Of a DNA stretch of 39,483 nucleotides, positions 30,025 through 37,851 are shown in pieces. A model generated the notes under the pieces. That model had not been told where the DNA came from and searched no databases. It saw only the letters and a list, made by a program, of their open reading frames with translations. A program made the translations under genes and the position numbers. Location of the stretch: contig DAOVUF010000005.1 of NCBI GenBank assembly GCA_030632725.1, forward strand, positions 1 to 39,483, given 5' to 3'. Within the stretch, counting starts at the first letter, position 1; each line of letters starts with the position of its first letter. The DNA comes from QNES01 sp023143415. GTDB taxonomy: Bacteria > Pseudomonadota > Gammaproteobacteria > Beggiatoales > Beggiatoaceae.

Positions 30025-32829
30025 TCACTGACAAGCCTCACATTCATCATCATTTAATGTACAAACGGGTGCAGGTTTCAATTGACTATTGTGAAGAATA
30101 GTGCTTTTGTCAACACGGGTGGCTCCCATCGCACGTAAATAATAAGTTGTTTTCAGCCCACGCAACCACGCCTCTTTGTACAATTGATCCAGTTTGCGCC
30201 CTGAAGGTTCTAGCATATATAAATTAAGCGATTGTCCTTGATCTATCCATTTTTGTCGCCGTGAAGCCGCTTCAATTAACCACGAAGGATCAATTTCAAA
30301 GGCGGTGGCATATAAATTCTTGATTTCCTCTGGAATGCGATCAATCAATCGGATACGCCCATCACAATACTTTAAGTCATTGAGCATTACATCATCCCAA
30401 AGGTTGAGTGCCTTCATATCTCGCACTAAATAAGGATTGATAATGGTAAACTCGCCAGACAAGTTTGATTTGACATATAAGTTTTGATACATCGGCTCAA
30501 TGGATTGGGTGACACCACAGATTAAGCTAATTGTCGCTGTCGGCGCGATTGCCATTGTATTAGAGTTACGCATTCCCACTGTTTTAACACGCTCGCGCAG
30601 ACTATCCCAATCAAGAGTGGATGTCGTATTCATTTCTAAATACTTGCCCCGCACCTCTGCCAGTTTTTGAATACTGTCAATGGGTAAAATGCCCTGATGC
30701 CATAGTGAGCCTTCAAAACTAGAATAAGAGCCACGTTCTTCTGCCAACTCGCTAGAAGCTGAAATGGCATAGTAGCTAATAACCTCTTGCGCGTAATCAG
30801 CAAATTCCACCGCCGCTTCACTGGCATAAGGAATGCGTAGTTTATATAAAGCATCTTGGAAACCCATTAAGCCTAATCCAACAGGGCGATGGCGCAAGTT
30901 AGCATTCCGTGCCTCTGGCACAGCGTAATAGTTAATGTCAATGACATTATCTAATGCCCGCATAGCGATGCGAATAGTACGCTGTAGCTTCTCAATATCT
31001 AATTTGCCGTCTTTGATGTGGGCGGGAAGATTAATGCTGGCAAGATTGCAGGTACCAATCTCTTCACCTGCCTTAGTGTTCAAGTTTACTTCGGTACATA
31101 AGTTAGAACTATGCACGACACCAACATGTTGTTGTGGATTCCGCAGATTACAAGCGTCTTTAAATGTTAACCAGGGATGTCCAGTCTCAAAAAGCATTGT
31201 CAGCATTTTGCGCCATAATTCTACAGCAGAAACGCGCTTACTGATATTAAGTTTACCTTGTTCAGCCGCCGCCTCGTATTTTTTATAGGCTTTTTTAAAC
31301 GCCTCGCCATACAAGTCATGTAAATCTGGCACCTCATCTGGAGAAAATAGCGTCCAATGCCCATTTTCATATAGACGTTCCATGAAATAATCAGGTATCC
31401 AATTCGCCGTATTCATGTCATGTGTGCGACGGCGTTCATCGCCTGTATTTTTACGGAGTTCTAAAAATTCTTCGATGTCGATATGCCATGTTTCTAAGTA
31501 GGCGCAACCTGAACCGCGTCTCTTTCCACTCTGGTTACAAGCAACAAGGGTGTCATTAGCAACTTTTAAAAAAGGGACGATACCCTGAGATTGACCATTT
31601 GTCGTTTTAATACGCGAACCCATGCCCCGCACTGGTGTCCAATCATTACCCAAGCCACCCGCAAATTTGGATAATAAGGCATTATCTTTAATCGCATTAA
31701 AAATGCCGTTTAAATCATCGGGTACTGTCGTGAGATAGCAACTAGATAATTGTGGATATAAAGTGCCTGAATTGAACAGCGTTGGCGTGCTGCACATCAA
31801 ATCGAATTGGGATAATAAATGATAAAATTCAATCGCACGCGCAGTCGGATCATTTTCATTGAGGGCAATACCCATTGAGACACGCATAAAAAAAGCTTGT
31901 GGCAACTCAAAGCGGGTATTTTTCCAGTGCAAAAAATAACGATCATAAAGTGTTTGCATCCCTAAATAGGTTAATTGCAAATCTCTCTCTGCGACTAAGG
32001 CATTGCCCAATTTGTCTAAATCAAATTTCTCTAATTCGGGATTTAATAATTCGTGGTTAATGCCACTTATGATATAAGCCTTAAAATACTTTGGATAATA
32101 ACGCGCCATATCTGTCGATATGGTGGGCTTAAAGTTGACAAAATGGAGGGCATCTGAGCGTAATTGATCCAGCAATAAGCGAGAAGCCACATAAGTATAA
32201 TTAGGCTCTTTTTCAATCAATGTGCGCGTACTCATCACCAAGATATGATGGACATCCCGCTTAGAAATACCATCAAAGAGATTTTTTAAGCTTTCATCAA
32301 TAATCCTGTCTGGTATGACAGACGGCAAATTGGCACAAGCATTGATGACTATTGCGCGTAAACGATCTTCATTTAAAGGGCAACTTCTACCTGCTTCATC
32401 AATGACATTGATGACGGTTTCTTCATGTTTTTCGGCGCGTATATGTGCATGTTCTTCACGATAAATCACATAAGCCCGCGCCACTTTATGATAACCAGCA
32501 CGCATTAAGGATAATTCGACTTGATCTTGTATATCCTCAATATGTACTGTCCCTTCTTCACGCAAACGCCTTGATATGCCTTTAATAACTTGTTTTGCGA
32601 GTTCGTTGACGGCATTTTGTATGCGATTTGAGGCAGTTGCCGTTTCACCTTCAACAGCTAAAAATACCTGCGTCATGGCAACGATAATGTTTTTGACATT
32701 AAAACAGGTTAATTGACCATTACGCCGAATAACATGATATTGATCTAGTTCCGTAAAATCTCCGTTGATAATGGCATTGTCTAAAGAATCGACGTAGGAA
32801 TCGGAGTCGCCTATTTGTTCAGATGGCAT
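30025..32829 (-). CDS. nrdA: Ribonucleoside-diphosphate reductase, class I alpha subunit
   Basis: The 934-residue catalytic subunit has N-terminal ATP-cone regulation: a first cone at about 30-120 (YHVIRRNGQLTCFNVKNIIV) and what looks like further cone-like sequence to about 220. That makes it longer than E. coli NrdA (761). Catalytic residues include the redox Cys in LSSCYLTT, C578 and E580 in NLCTEVNL, the paired tyrosine region PTATISLICGVTQSIEPMYQ and the C-terminal shuttle CEACQ (C930, C933). The start at 32829 lacks a strong ribosome site. The upstream region shares about 180 bases with that of the response regulator at 18312. No NrdR box was clear to me. Confidence 0.95.
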   Translation of the reverse strand: MPSEQIGDSDSYVDSLDNAIINGDFTELDQYHVIRRNGQLTCFNVKNIIVAMTQVFLAVEGETATASNRIQNAVNELAKQVIKGISRRLREEGTVHIEDIQDQVELSLMRAGYHKVARAYVIYREEHAHIRAEKHEETVINVIDEAGRSCPLNEDRLRAIVINACANLPSVIPDRIIDESLKNLFDGISKRDVHHILVMSTRTLIEKEPNYTYVASRLLLDQLRSDALHFVNFKPTISTDMARYYPKYFKAYIISGINHELLNPELEKFDLDKLGNALVAERDLQLTYLGMQTLYDRYFLHWKNTRFELPQAFFMRVSMGIALNENDPTARAIEFYHLLSQFDLMCSTPTLFNSGTLYPQLSSCYLTTVPDDLNGIFNAIKDNALLSKFAGGLGNDWTPVRGMGSRIKTTNGQSQGIVPFLKVANDTLVACNQSGKRRGSGCAYLETWHIDIEEFLELRKNTGDERRRTHDMNTANWIPDYFMERLYENGHWTLFSPDEVPDLHDLYGEAFKKAYKKYEAAAEQGKLNISKRVSAVELWRKMLTMLFETGHPWLTFKDACNLRNPQQHVGVVHSSNLCTEVNLNTKAGEEIGTCNLASINLPAHIKDGKLDIEKLQRTIRIAMRALDNVIDINYYAVPEARNANLRHRPVGLGLMGFQDALYKLRIPYASEAAVEFADYAQEVISYYAISASSELAEERGSYSSFEGSLWHQGILPIDSIQKLAEVRGKYLEMNTTSTLDWDSLRERVKTVGMRNSNTMAIAPTATISLICGVTQSIEPMYQNLYVKSNLSGEFTIINPYLVRDMKALNLWDDVMLNDLKYCDGRIRLIDRIPEEIKNLYATAFEIDPSWLIEAASRRQKWIDQGQSLNLYMLEPSGRKLDQLYKEAWLRGLKTTYYLRAMGATRVDKSTILHNSQLKPAPVCTLNDDECEACQ

Positions 32830-32902
32830 GGGCTCTTATTTAATAATTTGCGATTAATTGAGATTGAAGTTTTTTGTTTATTATGACAGAACTAGGATTA
32901 AA

Positions 32903-33097
32903 CGATGCGAATTAAGATTGGAGTCCAACGCTTTAGCTTTGGGTGTATTTTGGAGTCCAACGCTTTAGCTTTGGATTTGAGAAGGAAATAATTAACTATT
33001 TGATTTTAAAGCAGTTTATTGAATATTATTCATTCGCATGGAGTCGAATTGAAAAAGGTGAAAATGAAATCAACTATAGTTAGAACTTGATGATCAA
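32903..33097. repeat. Leader-like segment upstream of nrdA, with AAAGCTAAAGCG repeats inserted
   Basis: It is homologous to 18348-18525. Two inverted short repeats (GGAGTCCAACGCTTTAGCTT at 32919 and 32953) sit where the other copy reads GGAGTCCATTTGAA. The flanks on both sides match, so this looks like an occupied and an unoccupied site. Confidence 0.55.
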
Positions 33098-33100
33098 GTT

Positions 33101-33260
33101 TTTTGAAGAAAAACTTGAACCTCGAATGGATTAAAACCGCTAACTACAAGGATTGTATATAAAAAGGGATTAAAACGATCCAATTTTGTCTCCAACCTTG
33201 TAGTTATTGTTTGGGTTTTTAAATCCTTTTTTATATAAAATCCTTGTAGTTATTGTTTGG
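33101..33260. repeat. TAACTACAAGGATT inverted-repeat element beside a decayed hairpin
   Basis: TAACTACAAGGATTGTATAT (33132) with AAAAAGGGATTAAAA pairs with TTTAAATCCTTTTTTATATA then AAATCCTTGTAGTTA (to about 33248). The right end also occurs a second time in the middle (CCTTGTAGTTATTGTTTGGG at about 33197 and again at about 33242). Immediately left is a TTCGAGG-family remnant, right arm CTTGAACCTCGAA (33115-33127). Confidence 0.65.
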
Positions 33261-33349
33261 GGTAACGATAAAACTTGATCATTGAGTAGAAAAATAAATT
33301 CTGAGAAACCAAGTTTCTTTTTCGTGACTTGAAAAAGGTGAAAACAAAA

Positions 33350-33506
33350 TCAACTTAAAAATCCGTTTATTTCGTGAATCCGTTGTACTATTATGGGAAA
33401 GTTTTTTGCAATTAGATTAGGCAACAATTCAAATAATGGCTTATTTTCAGGCATTGAGTTCCTTCTCCTTTCCTGATATCCCCAATCGCTCAAAATAAAT
33501 CTTCAT
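33350..33506 (-). other. Two tiny overlapping ORFs with good ribosome sites, possibly remnants
   Basis: A 19-codon ORF (start 33506, MKIYFERLGISGKEKELNA) follows GGAAAGGAG. Its stop overlaps the ATG of a 34-codon ORF (33454, MPENKPLFELLPNLIAKNFP) preceded by AAGGAGAAGG. The second ORF runs into the dispersed repeat GTACAACGGATTCACGAAAT, which supplies its end. This looks like the starts of an eroded two-gene unit; no product is recognised. Confidence 0.3.
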
Positions 33507-33562
33507 CGCGTCAACTCCTTTCCAAATATTATTCGAGAAGCAGGTTTTTTAAAAAACTTCTC

Positions 33563-33600
33563 ACGAAAAACCTCAGAGGTTTTCAAAACCTCTGAGGTTT
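33563..33600 (-). terminator. Probable terminator of the octaheme cytochrome gene
   Basis: AAACCTCAGAGGTTTTGAAAAC-type stem (AACCTCAGAGG / CCTCTGAGGTT) is followed on the minus strand by TTTTTCG. It lies about 46 bases past the cytochrome stop codon. The stem is strong, the T-run short. Confidence 0.55.
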
Positions 33601-33645
33601 AGCTTCAAACATTTCACGACGAAAAAGGTTTAGCTTCAAACAATT

Positions 33646-35466
33646 TTATTCCGTCACAACCACGCCAATGCCATCGGGGAAATACATCAGTGCATCATCT
33701 CCTAAACGATAGCCCAGATAAATTTCCCGTTTTCCTTTGACACTCAGCGATTCACTACTCACGTCGATATCTTGAGTCGATTGAAGGGTGATCGTTTTCA
33801 AAGGTTCTAACTGAGCAAGATCACCATTCCAAGCCTCTAATTCACCTCCCGCTTTTATAACATGGATGTGCTGTGTGGCTCTATTAATAACAAGTACTAC
33901 CATATTGGCTTCTTTGCCAATCAGTTTTCCAACACCCGATATGTCAGCATCACCTAAAGTCAGCGTACCACCAATTTTTAACCCAGTGCCATTTTCTACT
34001 GTCGGTTGCAAAGTCGCATAATTACCCCGTGCAACTTCTTCCCCAGTTTTTGGATTAATGATAACCACCTCTTTTTGGGGAGGACGAGTCGCCAAACCAT
34101 CAAAATACCAACTATGCTCATCAATTGGTTTAAAATGTTTATTGAGCAAAGCCCATCCTTCTGCTTCACCTGCCATATCTATTACTTCGGGAATGAACTC
34201 CATATAAAGCCGTTTTGCAACCTCATAAATGCCATGCCACCACGCATAATCAGAACCCATCATGGCAGCACCGCTGCGAGCGCGACGACCTTCATGATGC
34301 CATATTTCCCACCATAACCACTCAATCTTTTCATCAAATGCTACCTTGTTGGTAATGCTCTTAGCAGCGAGATCAGCCATCGTTGCGGAAATGGGTTTGG
34401 CGAATTTGTTGTTATACAAATCAACAAAATCATCCAAATTCTCGTAATGTTTATTGGTATGGCTTGGACTATGACAGGCTTTACAAACTGTTTTCATGTT
34501 ATCACGCCTATTTTCCCAAGTCAGAATATCAGCGATTTCACCGGGTTCACCTTTGCCCGCAGGTGGCGTATAAGTTTCTCCTACATTGGGCAAAGAATTG
34601 TCATCTGTCAAATCGTATTGCTTGCCATCTGTTAATCGTAACAGATTGATTTTATGGGAGATTTTAGCGCGCAAATTCACAGACAAACGCTCATCCATAT
34701 CATGAGTACTAGGTAAACCTGGTGCAGCCGCTATATGACAAGTTGCACAAGTCGGCGCTGCACTATAGTCAACGCCAGCAACCCAGTTATCTGAATCAAG
34801 ATTCATGTCATGGACACCACTGTAGTAAATATTGCCATGCTTGGATTCTGTGTAAATCTCAATTTGAGGATGATCTGGCCCCAAATGGCATTTAGCACAG
34901 GCTTCTGGTGTACGGGCTTGCGCTTTAGAAAAACCATGACGATTATGACAGGCCGTACAGGAACCAAACGAACCATCTGGATTGACACGTCCAATACCTG
35001 TATTAGGCCAACCCTTACTCGGTTTTTTATCGGCATCCAATTCAACTCTGGAGCCATGACATTGTTCACATCCCACAGTGACGGCGGCGGGGCCACCAAT
35101 AATCGCGCCAAACACATTATTCTCATTGCTGGGCAAAATTTGCCCTGCCCTAGAATGATAAGAGCGTTGAAACTCAGTGGCTTCCTGTTCATGGCAAGTC
35201 GCACAGTCTTTGGGGGAGACAATCACAGAAATGGTGTAACCATTATGCGTAAAAGCATCGGCATCTGTCGATTCCGCCTTGTGACAATCTAAACAATTCA
35301 CATTGTTTTGACCATGTTGGCTATTTTCCCATTGTTTATGGAGTCCAGGATTTTCAGTTTTGTGACACTCAGCACAAACCTCTCCGTCAGCATTGGCAAG
35401 TGTCGGTATAAACAATAAACCGACAAGAAAAATTCCGAAGGCATAGATTGATTGTCGAATTTTCAT
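33646..35466 (-). CDS. Octaheme cytochrome c, hydroxylamine-oxidoreductase (HAO) family
   Basis: The 606-residue periplasmic protein has a signal peptide (1-26, ...LANA) and eight CxxCH heme sites at C31, C58, C88, C133, C170, C190, C240 and C328. HAO-family wording includes VSPKDCATCHEQEATEFQRS, the segment WWEIWHHEGRRARSGAAMM and SDYAWWHGIYEV. Y407 in that last motif is a candidate for the tyrosine that crosslinks the P460 heme in hydroxylamine-oxidising members. A related octaheme protein from orange Guaymas Beggiatoa has hydroxylamine oxidase, hydrazine oxidase and nitrite reductase activities. Residues about 465-606 form a heme-free, strand-rich extension absent from standard HAO. The start at 35466 follows GAGGAG nine bases upstream. 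No haoB or electron-acceptor cytochrome is adjacent. Confidence 0.92.
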   Translation of the reverse strand: MKIRQSIYAFGIFLVGLLFIPTLANADGEVCAECHKTENPGLHKQWENSQHGQNNVNCLDCHKAESTDADAFTHNGYTISVIVSPKDCATCHEQEATEFQRSYHSRAGQILPSNENNVFGAIIGGPAAVTVGCEQCHGSRVELDADKKPSKGWPNTGIGRVNPDGSFGSCTACHNRHGFSKAQARTPEACAKCHLGPDHPQIEIYTESKHGNIYYSGVHDMNLDSDNWVAGVDYSAAPTCATCHIAAAPGLPSTHDMDERLSVNLRAKISHKINLLRLTDGKQYDLTDDNSLPNVGETYTPPAGKGEPGEIADILTWENRRDNMKTVCKACHSPSHTNKHYENLDDFVDLYNNKFAKPISATMADLAAKSITNKVAFDEKIEWLWWEIWHHEGRRARSGAAMMGSDYAWWHGIYEVAKRLYMEFIPEVIDMAGEAEGWALLNKHFKPIDEHSWYFDGLATRPPQKEVVIINPKTGEEVARGNYATLQPTVENGTGLKIGGTLTLGDADISGVGKLIGKEANMVVLVINRATQHIHVIKAGGELEAWNGDLAQLEPLKTITLQSTQDIDVSSESLSVKGKREIYLGYRLGDDALMYFPDGIGVVVTE

Positions 35467-35524
35467 TAATTAAAGTCTCCTCTTGAAAAGAAATGATTAT
35501 AACTCAATGTTCTAGTTTGTTTTT

Positions 35525-35658
35525 TTTTAAATCCAACGCTTTAGCTTTGGTCTTGGAATCCAACGCTTTAGCTTTGGCCCTTTTGGAGTCCAACGCTTTA
35601 GCTTTGGTCTTGGAGTCCAACGCTTTAGCTTTGGAGTCCAACGCTTTAGCTTTGGAGG
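35525..35658. repeat. Tandem array of five inverted AAAGCTAAAGCG repeats
   Basis: Five copies of TCCAACGCTTTAGCTTTGG, all in one direction, are separated by short variable joints (TCTTGGAA, CCCTTTTGGAG, TCTTGGAG, none). It is the longest single-orientation array here and lies upstream of the octaheme cytochrome gene. Confidence 0.9.
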
Positions 35659-35723
35659 AATATGAAAAAACTAGAGCGTCAAGTATAACAAAAAAAATGG
35701 CACTGTTCTAAATATTTTTTATT

Positions 35724-35928
35724 ACTATAACTTTGTACAGGACATTTTTTTATAAGTCATTGATTTAAACTCCTTTCCATTGTTAGAATCAGAATTTTCA
35801 GAATTTGAGAATTAACAGAATTTAAAACCTCATAAGTCAATGAAAACTCACTTGATTTTTAATTCTGAAAATTCAAAAATTCTGAAAATTCTGATTCTAA
35901 CAATAAAAAATGGTACAAAGTTACTATA
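35724..35928. repeat. AACTTTGTAC inverted-repeat element (MITE-like)
   Basis: The left end CTATAACTTTGTACAGG and the right end TGGTACAAAGTTACTATA are inverted. The inner parts TTGTTAGAATCAGAATTTTC and its complement also pair, giving a near-complete palindrome of about 205 bp. Half copies are at 1788-1885 and 29861-29931. The following stretch to 36060 is an AT/purine-rich run (GAGGAATTTGA-like short repeats) with nothing recognisable. Confidence 0.75.
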
Positions 35929-36074
35929 ATATAATTTTTTAAAAGAGAGAGGGAGGTTTGAAATTTGAAAGAGAGAGATTTGAGATTTATAAAAAGAGGA
36001 ATTTGAGATTTAAAAGAGAGGAATTTGAAATTTTAAAAAAATTGATAATGAGAAAGGGGGGAGAGATAATTAAT

Positions 36075-36147
36075 TGGCCAGAGGTGGAGTTGAACCACCG
36101 ACACGAGGATTTTCAGTCCACTGCTCTACCACCTGAGCTATCTAGCC
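36075..36147 (-). tRNA. tRNA-Phe (GAA)
   Basis: On the minus strand the 73-nt gene has acceptor GGCTAGA pairing with TCTGGCC (one T-G pair) and D-arm AGCTCAGGTGGTAGAGC. The anticodon loop CTGAAAATC gives GAA, the variable region is GTGTC and the T-arm is GGTGGTTCAACTCCACC. The discriminator is A and CCA is not encoded. It is a single, isolated tRNA gene. Confidence 0.95.
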
Positions 36148-36402
36148 TAATCGAAAAGTGTGCTTATTGTAAAGCGGATTTAAAACAATGTCAAGTGTTT
36201 TTTTAACAAAAAAGTGAACACTTTTTTAGTGCGCCTCTATCTCTTTGTTTTTTATCCACTTTTAAAAAAATAAGAGTACAGCGAATTGACGAAATAAACG
36301 AATTATAAGTCTTTTATTCTTTAAATATTTGTAAAATCAATGACTTAGAAATTATTATTCATTACAAAGCGAAAAACGATATACTTAAAATCAAAATTCA
36401 AA
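36148..36402. other. Gene-free AT-rich spacer
   Basis: GAGTACAGCGAATTGACGAA at 36273 is a copy of the repeat near 17808. AAGTGTTTTTTTAACAAAAA then AGTGAACACTTTTTT near 36190-36227 forms an imperfect hairpin with T-runs. It could end transcription from the + side. Nothing else was seen. Confidence 0.35.
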
Positions 36403-36550
36403 GTAACTACTCAGGGCAACCACAAGGGATTGCCCCTACATCAGAATATTTTTGTCAGTCGGAATAAGAATATTGTTGTAGGCTGCATTCGAGGTTTTCG
36501 TTTTTTGAAAAGAAAACCTCGAATCCTTTATGGTTGCCCTGAGTAGTTAC
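36403..36550. repeat. Complete GTAACTACTCAGGG element with one hairpin
   Basis: This 148-bp copy is the clearest: GTAACTACTCAGGGCAACCA at the left and GGTTGCCCTGAGTAGTTAC at the right. A TTCGAGGTTTTC / GAAAACCTCGAA hairpin (36488-36523) sits between TGTAGGCTGCA and TCCTTTATGG near the right end. It lies upstream of hemH. Confidence 0.9.
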
Positions 36551-36606
36551 AATTCAAATTAAGATTAAATCACTATCCAGACGCTGCACCATAAAAAAAC
36601 ATCAAT

Positions 36607-37689
36607 ATGTCAATATATACTAATATTTTTAAAAACGAAACTTATACTCACGATAATTATACTCACGATAATCTCCCTAAAACGGGCATTTTGTTAGTCA
36701 ACTTAGGTACGCCAGATGCGCCAACGCCCGCCGCGTTACGGCGTTATTTAGGTGAATTTTTATCTGATCCAAGGCTGACAGAAATGCCACGCTGGTTATG
36801 GTGGTTAATTTTGCATGGCATCATTTTGCGTACTCGTCCACGCCGTTCAGCACTCAAGTATGAAAAAATTTGGACAAAGGCAGGTTTGCCCTTATTAACG
36901 ATCAGTCAAGCACAGACACAAGCACTTGTAGAAGCACTTAAAGCGCGTTTTTCCAATCCTATCAGCGTCGCTTTAGGTATGCGCTATGGAAATCCTTCTA
37001 TTGCAACGGCTTTAGAACAATTACGCCTGGCTAATGCGCGACAGATTTTGATATTGCCGCTGTACCCACAGTATTCTTCAGCTTCAACAGGCTCTATTTT
37101 TGATGCAGTCGGTGATGTACTCAAACGCTGGCGTTGGTTGCCCGATTTACGTTTTATCTCACATTATCATGATCAACCCGCCTATATTCATGCCCTATCG
37201 GAGCAAATTAAAAATGATTGGGTTAAACATGGACAGCCCGATCAGTTATTGTTTTCATTTCATGGTATTCCCAAACGCTTTTCTTCAGCCGGCGATCCTT
37301 ACTTTTATCAATGTCACAAAACCGCTCGCCTTGTCGCAGAAAAGATTGAATTAGATGAAAAAAGGTGGCAAGTTGTTTTTCAATCTCGATTTGGGCGGGA
37401 AGAATGGATCAAACCTTATACCGATCACAGTTTAGCGGCGTTAGGCAAGGGGGGTGTTAAACGAGTTGATGTGATATGCCCTGGCTTTGCGACGGATTGT
37501 TTAGAGACTTTGGAGGAGATTAATCAAGAAAATCGTCAGATATTTTTAGAGGCAGGGGGCAAGGAATTTCATTACATTCCAGCCCTGAATGATAATGTTG
37601 AACATATCCAAGCGTTATTAGAATTGGTTGTACAACATACGCAAGGTTGGCTAACTTGTCGTAAAAATGTTGATGATTTGATTATTTAG
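36607..37689 (+). CDS. hemH: Ferrochelatase
   Basis: The 360-residue enzyme inserts Fe(II) into protoporphyrin IX, the last step of heme synthesis. It acts in the cytoplasm or at the inner membrane. Motifs are GILLVNLGTPDAPTP, LRRYLGEFLSDPR, VALGMRYGNPSI and LPLYPQYSSASTGS. The catalytic His is in LLFSFHGIPKRF and the acidic residues in CPGFATDCLETLEEI. The N-terminus includes a 15-bp tandem duplication (residues 12-21, YTHDNYTHDN) not expected in the family. The ribosome site at 36607 is poor, so the start may be later. It stands alone but would serve the multiheme cytochrome. Confidence 0.95.
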   Translation: MSIYTNIFKNETYTHDNYTHDNLPKTGILLVNLGTPDAPTPAALRRYLGEFLSDPRLTEMPRWLWWLILHGIILRTRPRRSALKYEKIWTKAGLPLLTISQAQTQALVEALKARFSNPISVALGMRYGNPSIATALEQLRLANARQILILPLYPQYSSASTGSIFDAVGDVLKRWRWLPDLRFISHYHDQPAYIHALSEQIKNDWVKHGQPDQLLFSFHGIPKRFSSAGDPYFYQCHKTARLVAEKIELDEKRWQVVFQSRFGREEWIKPYTDHSLAALGKGGVKRVDVICPGFATDCLETLEEINQENRQIFLEAGGKEFHYIPALNDNVEHIQALLELVVQHTQGWLTCRKNVDDLII

Positions 37690-37734
37690 AACGGGACGCA
37701 TAAGAACGTACACGAAGGGCAGAAGAAATAGTAT

Positions 37735-37763
37735 ACCTCGTAGATTAATGAAACCTACGAGGT
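37735..37763 (+). terminator. Hairpin downstream of hemH
   Basis: CCTCGTAG / CTACGAGG stem with an 11-base loop, followed by TTAAAATTTTT, 46 bases past the hemH stop. It is a plausible intrinsic terminator, possibly shared with the convergent porin gene. Confidence 0.5.
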
Positions 37764-37851
37764 TAAAATTTTTCAGAAAAATAGGTGCTGAGAAACAGCC
37801 CGTTTTTTTACTTGGCTAGTGTTTCCAGCGAAATATCATGAAAAACGACAA

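Noticed and set aside
35525..35658. Possible CRISPR array
   Set aside because: Joints between copies are 0-11 bases and nearly identical, too short and not unique.
35493..35711. Open frame with repeated SNALAL units
   Set aside because: Translation of the five-copy AAAGCTAAAGCG array; no family and no ribosome site.
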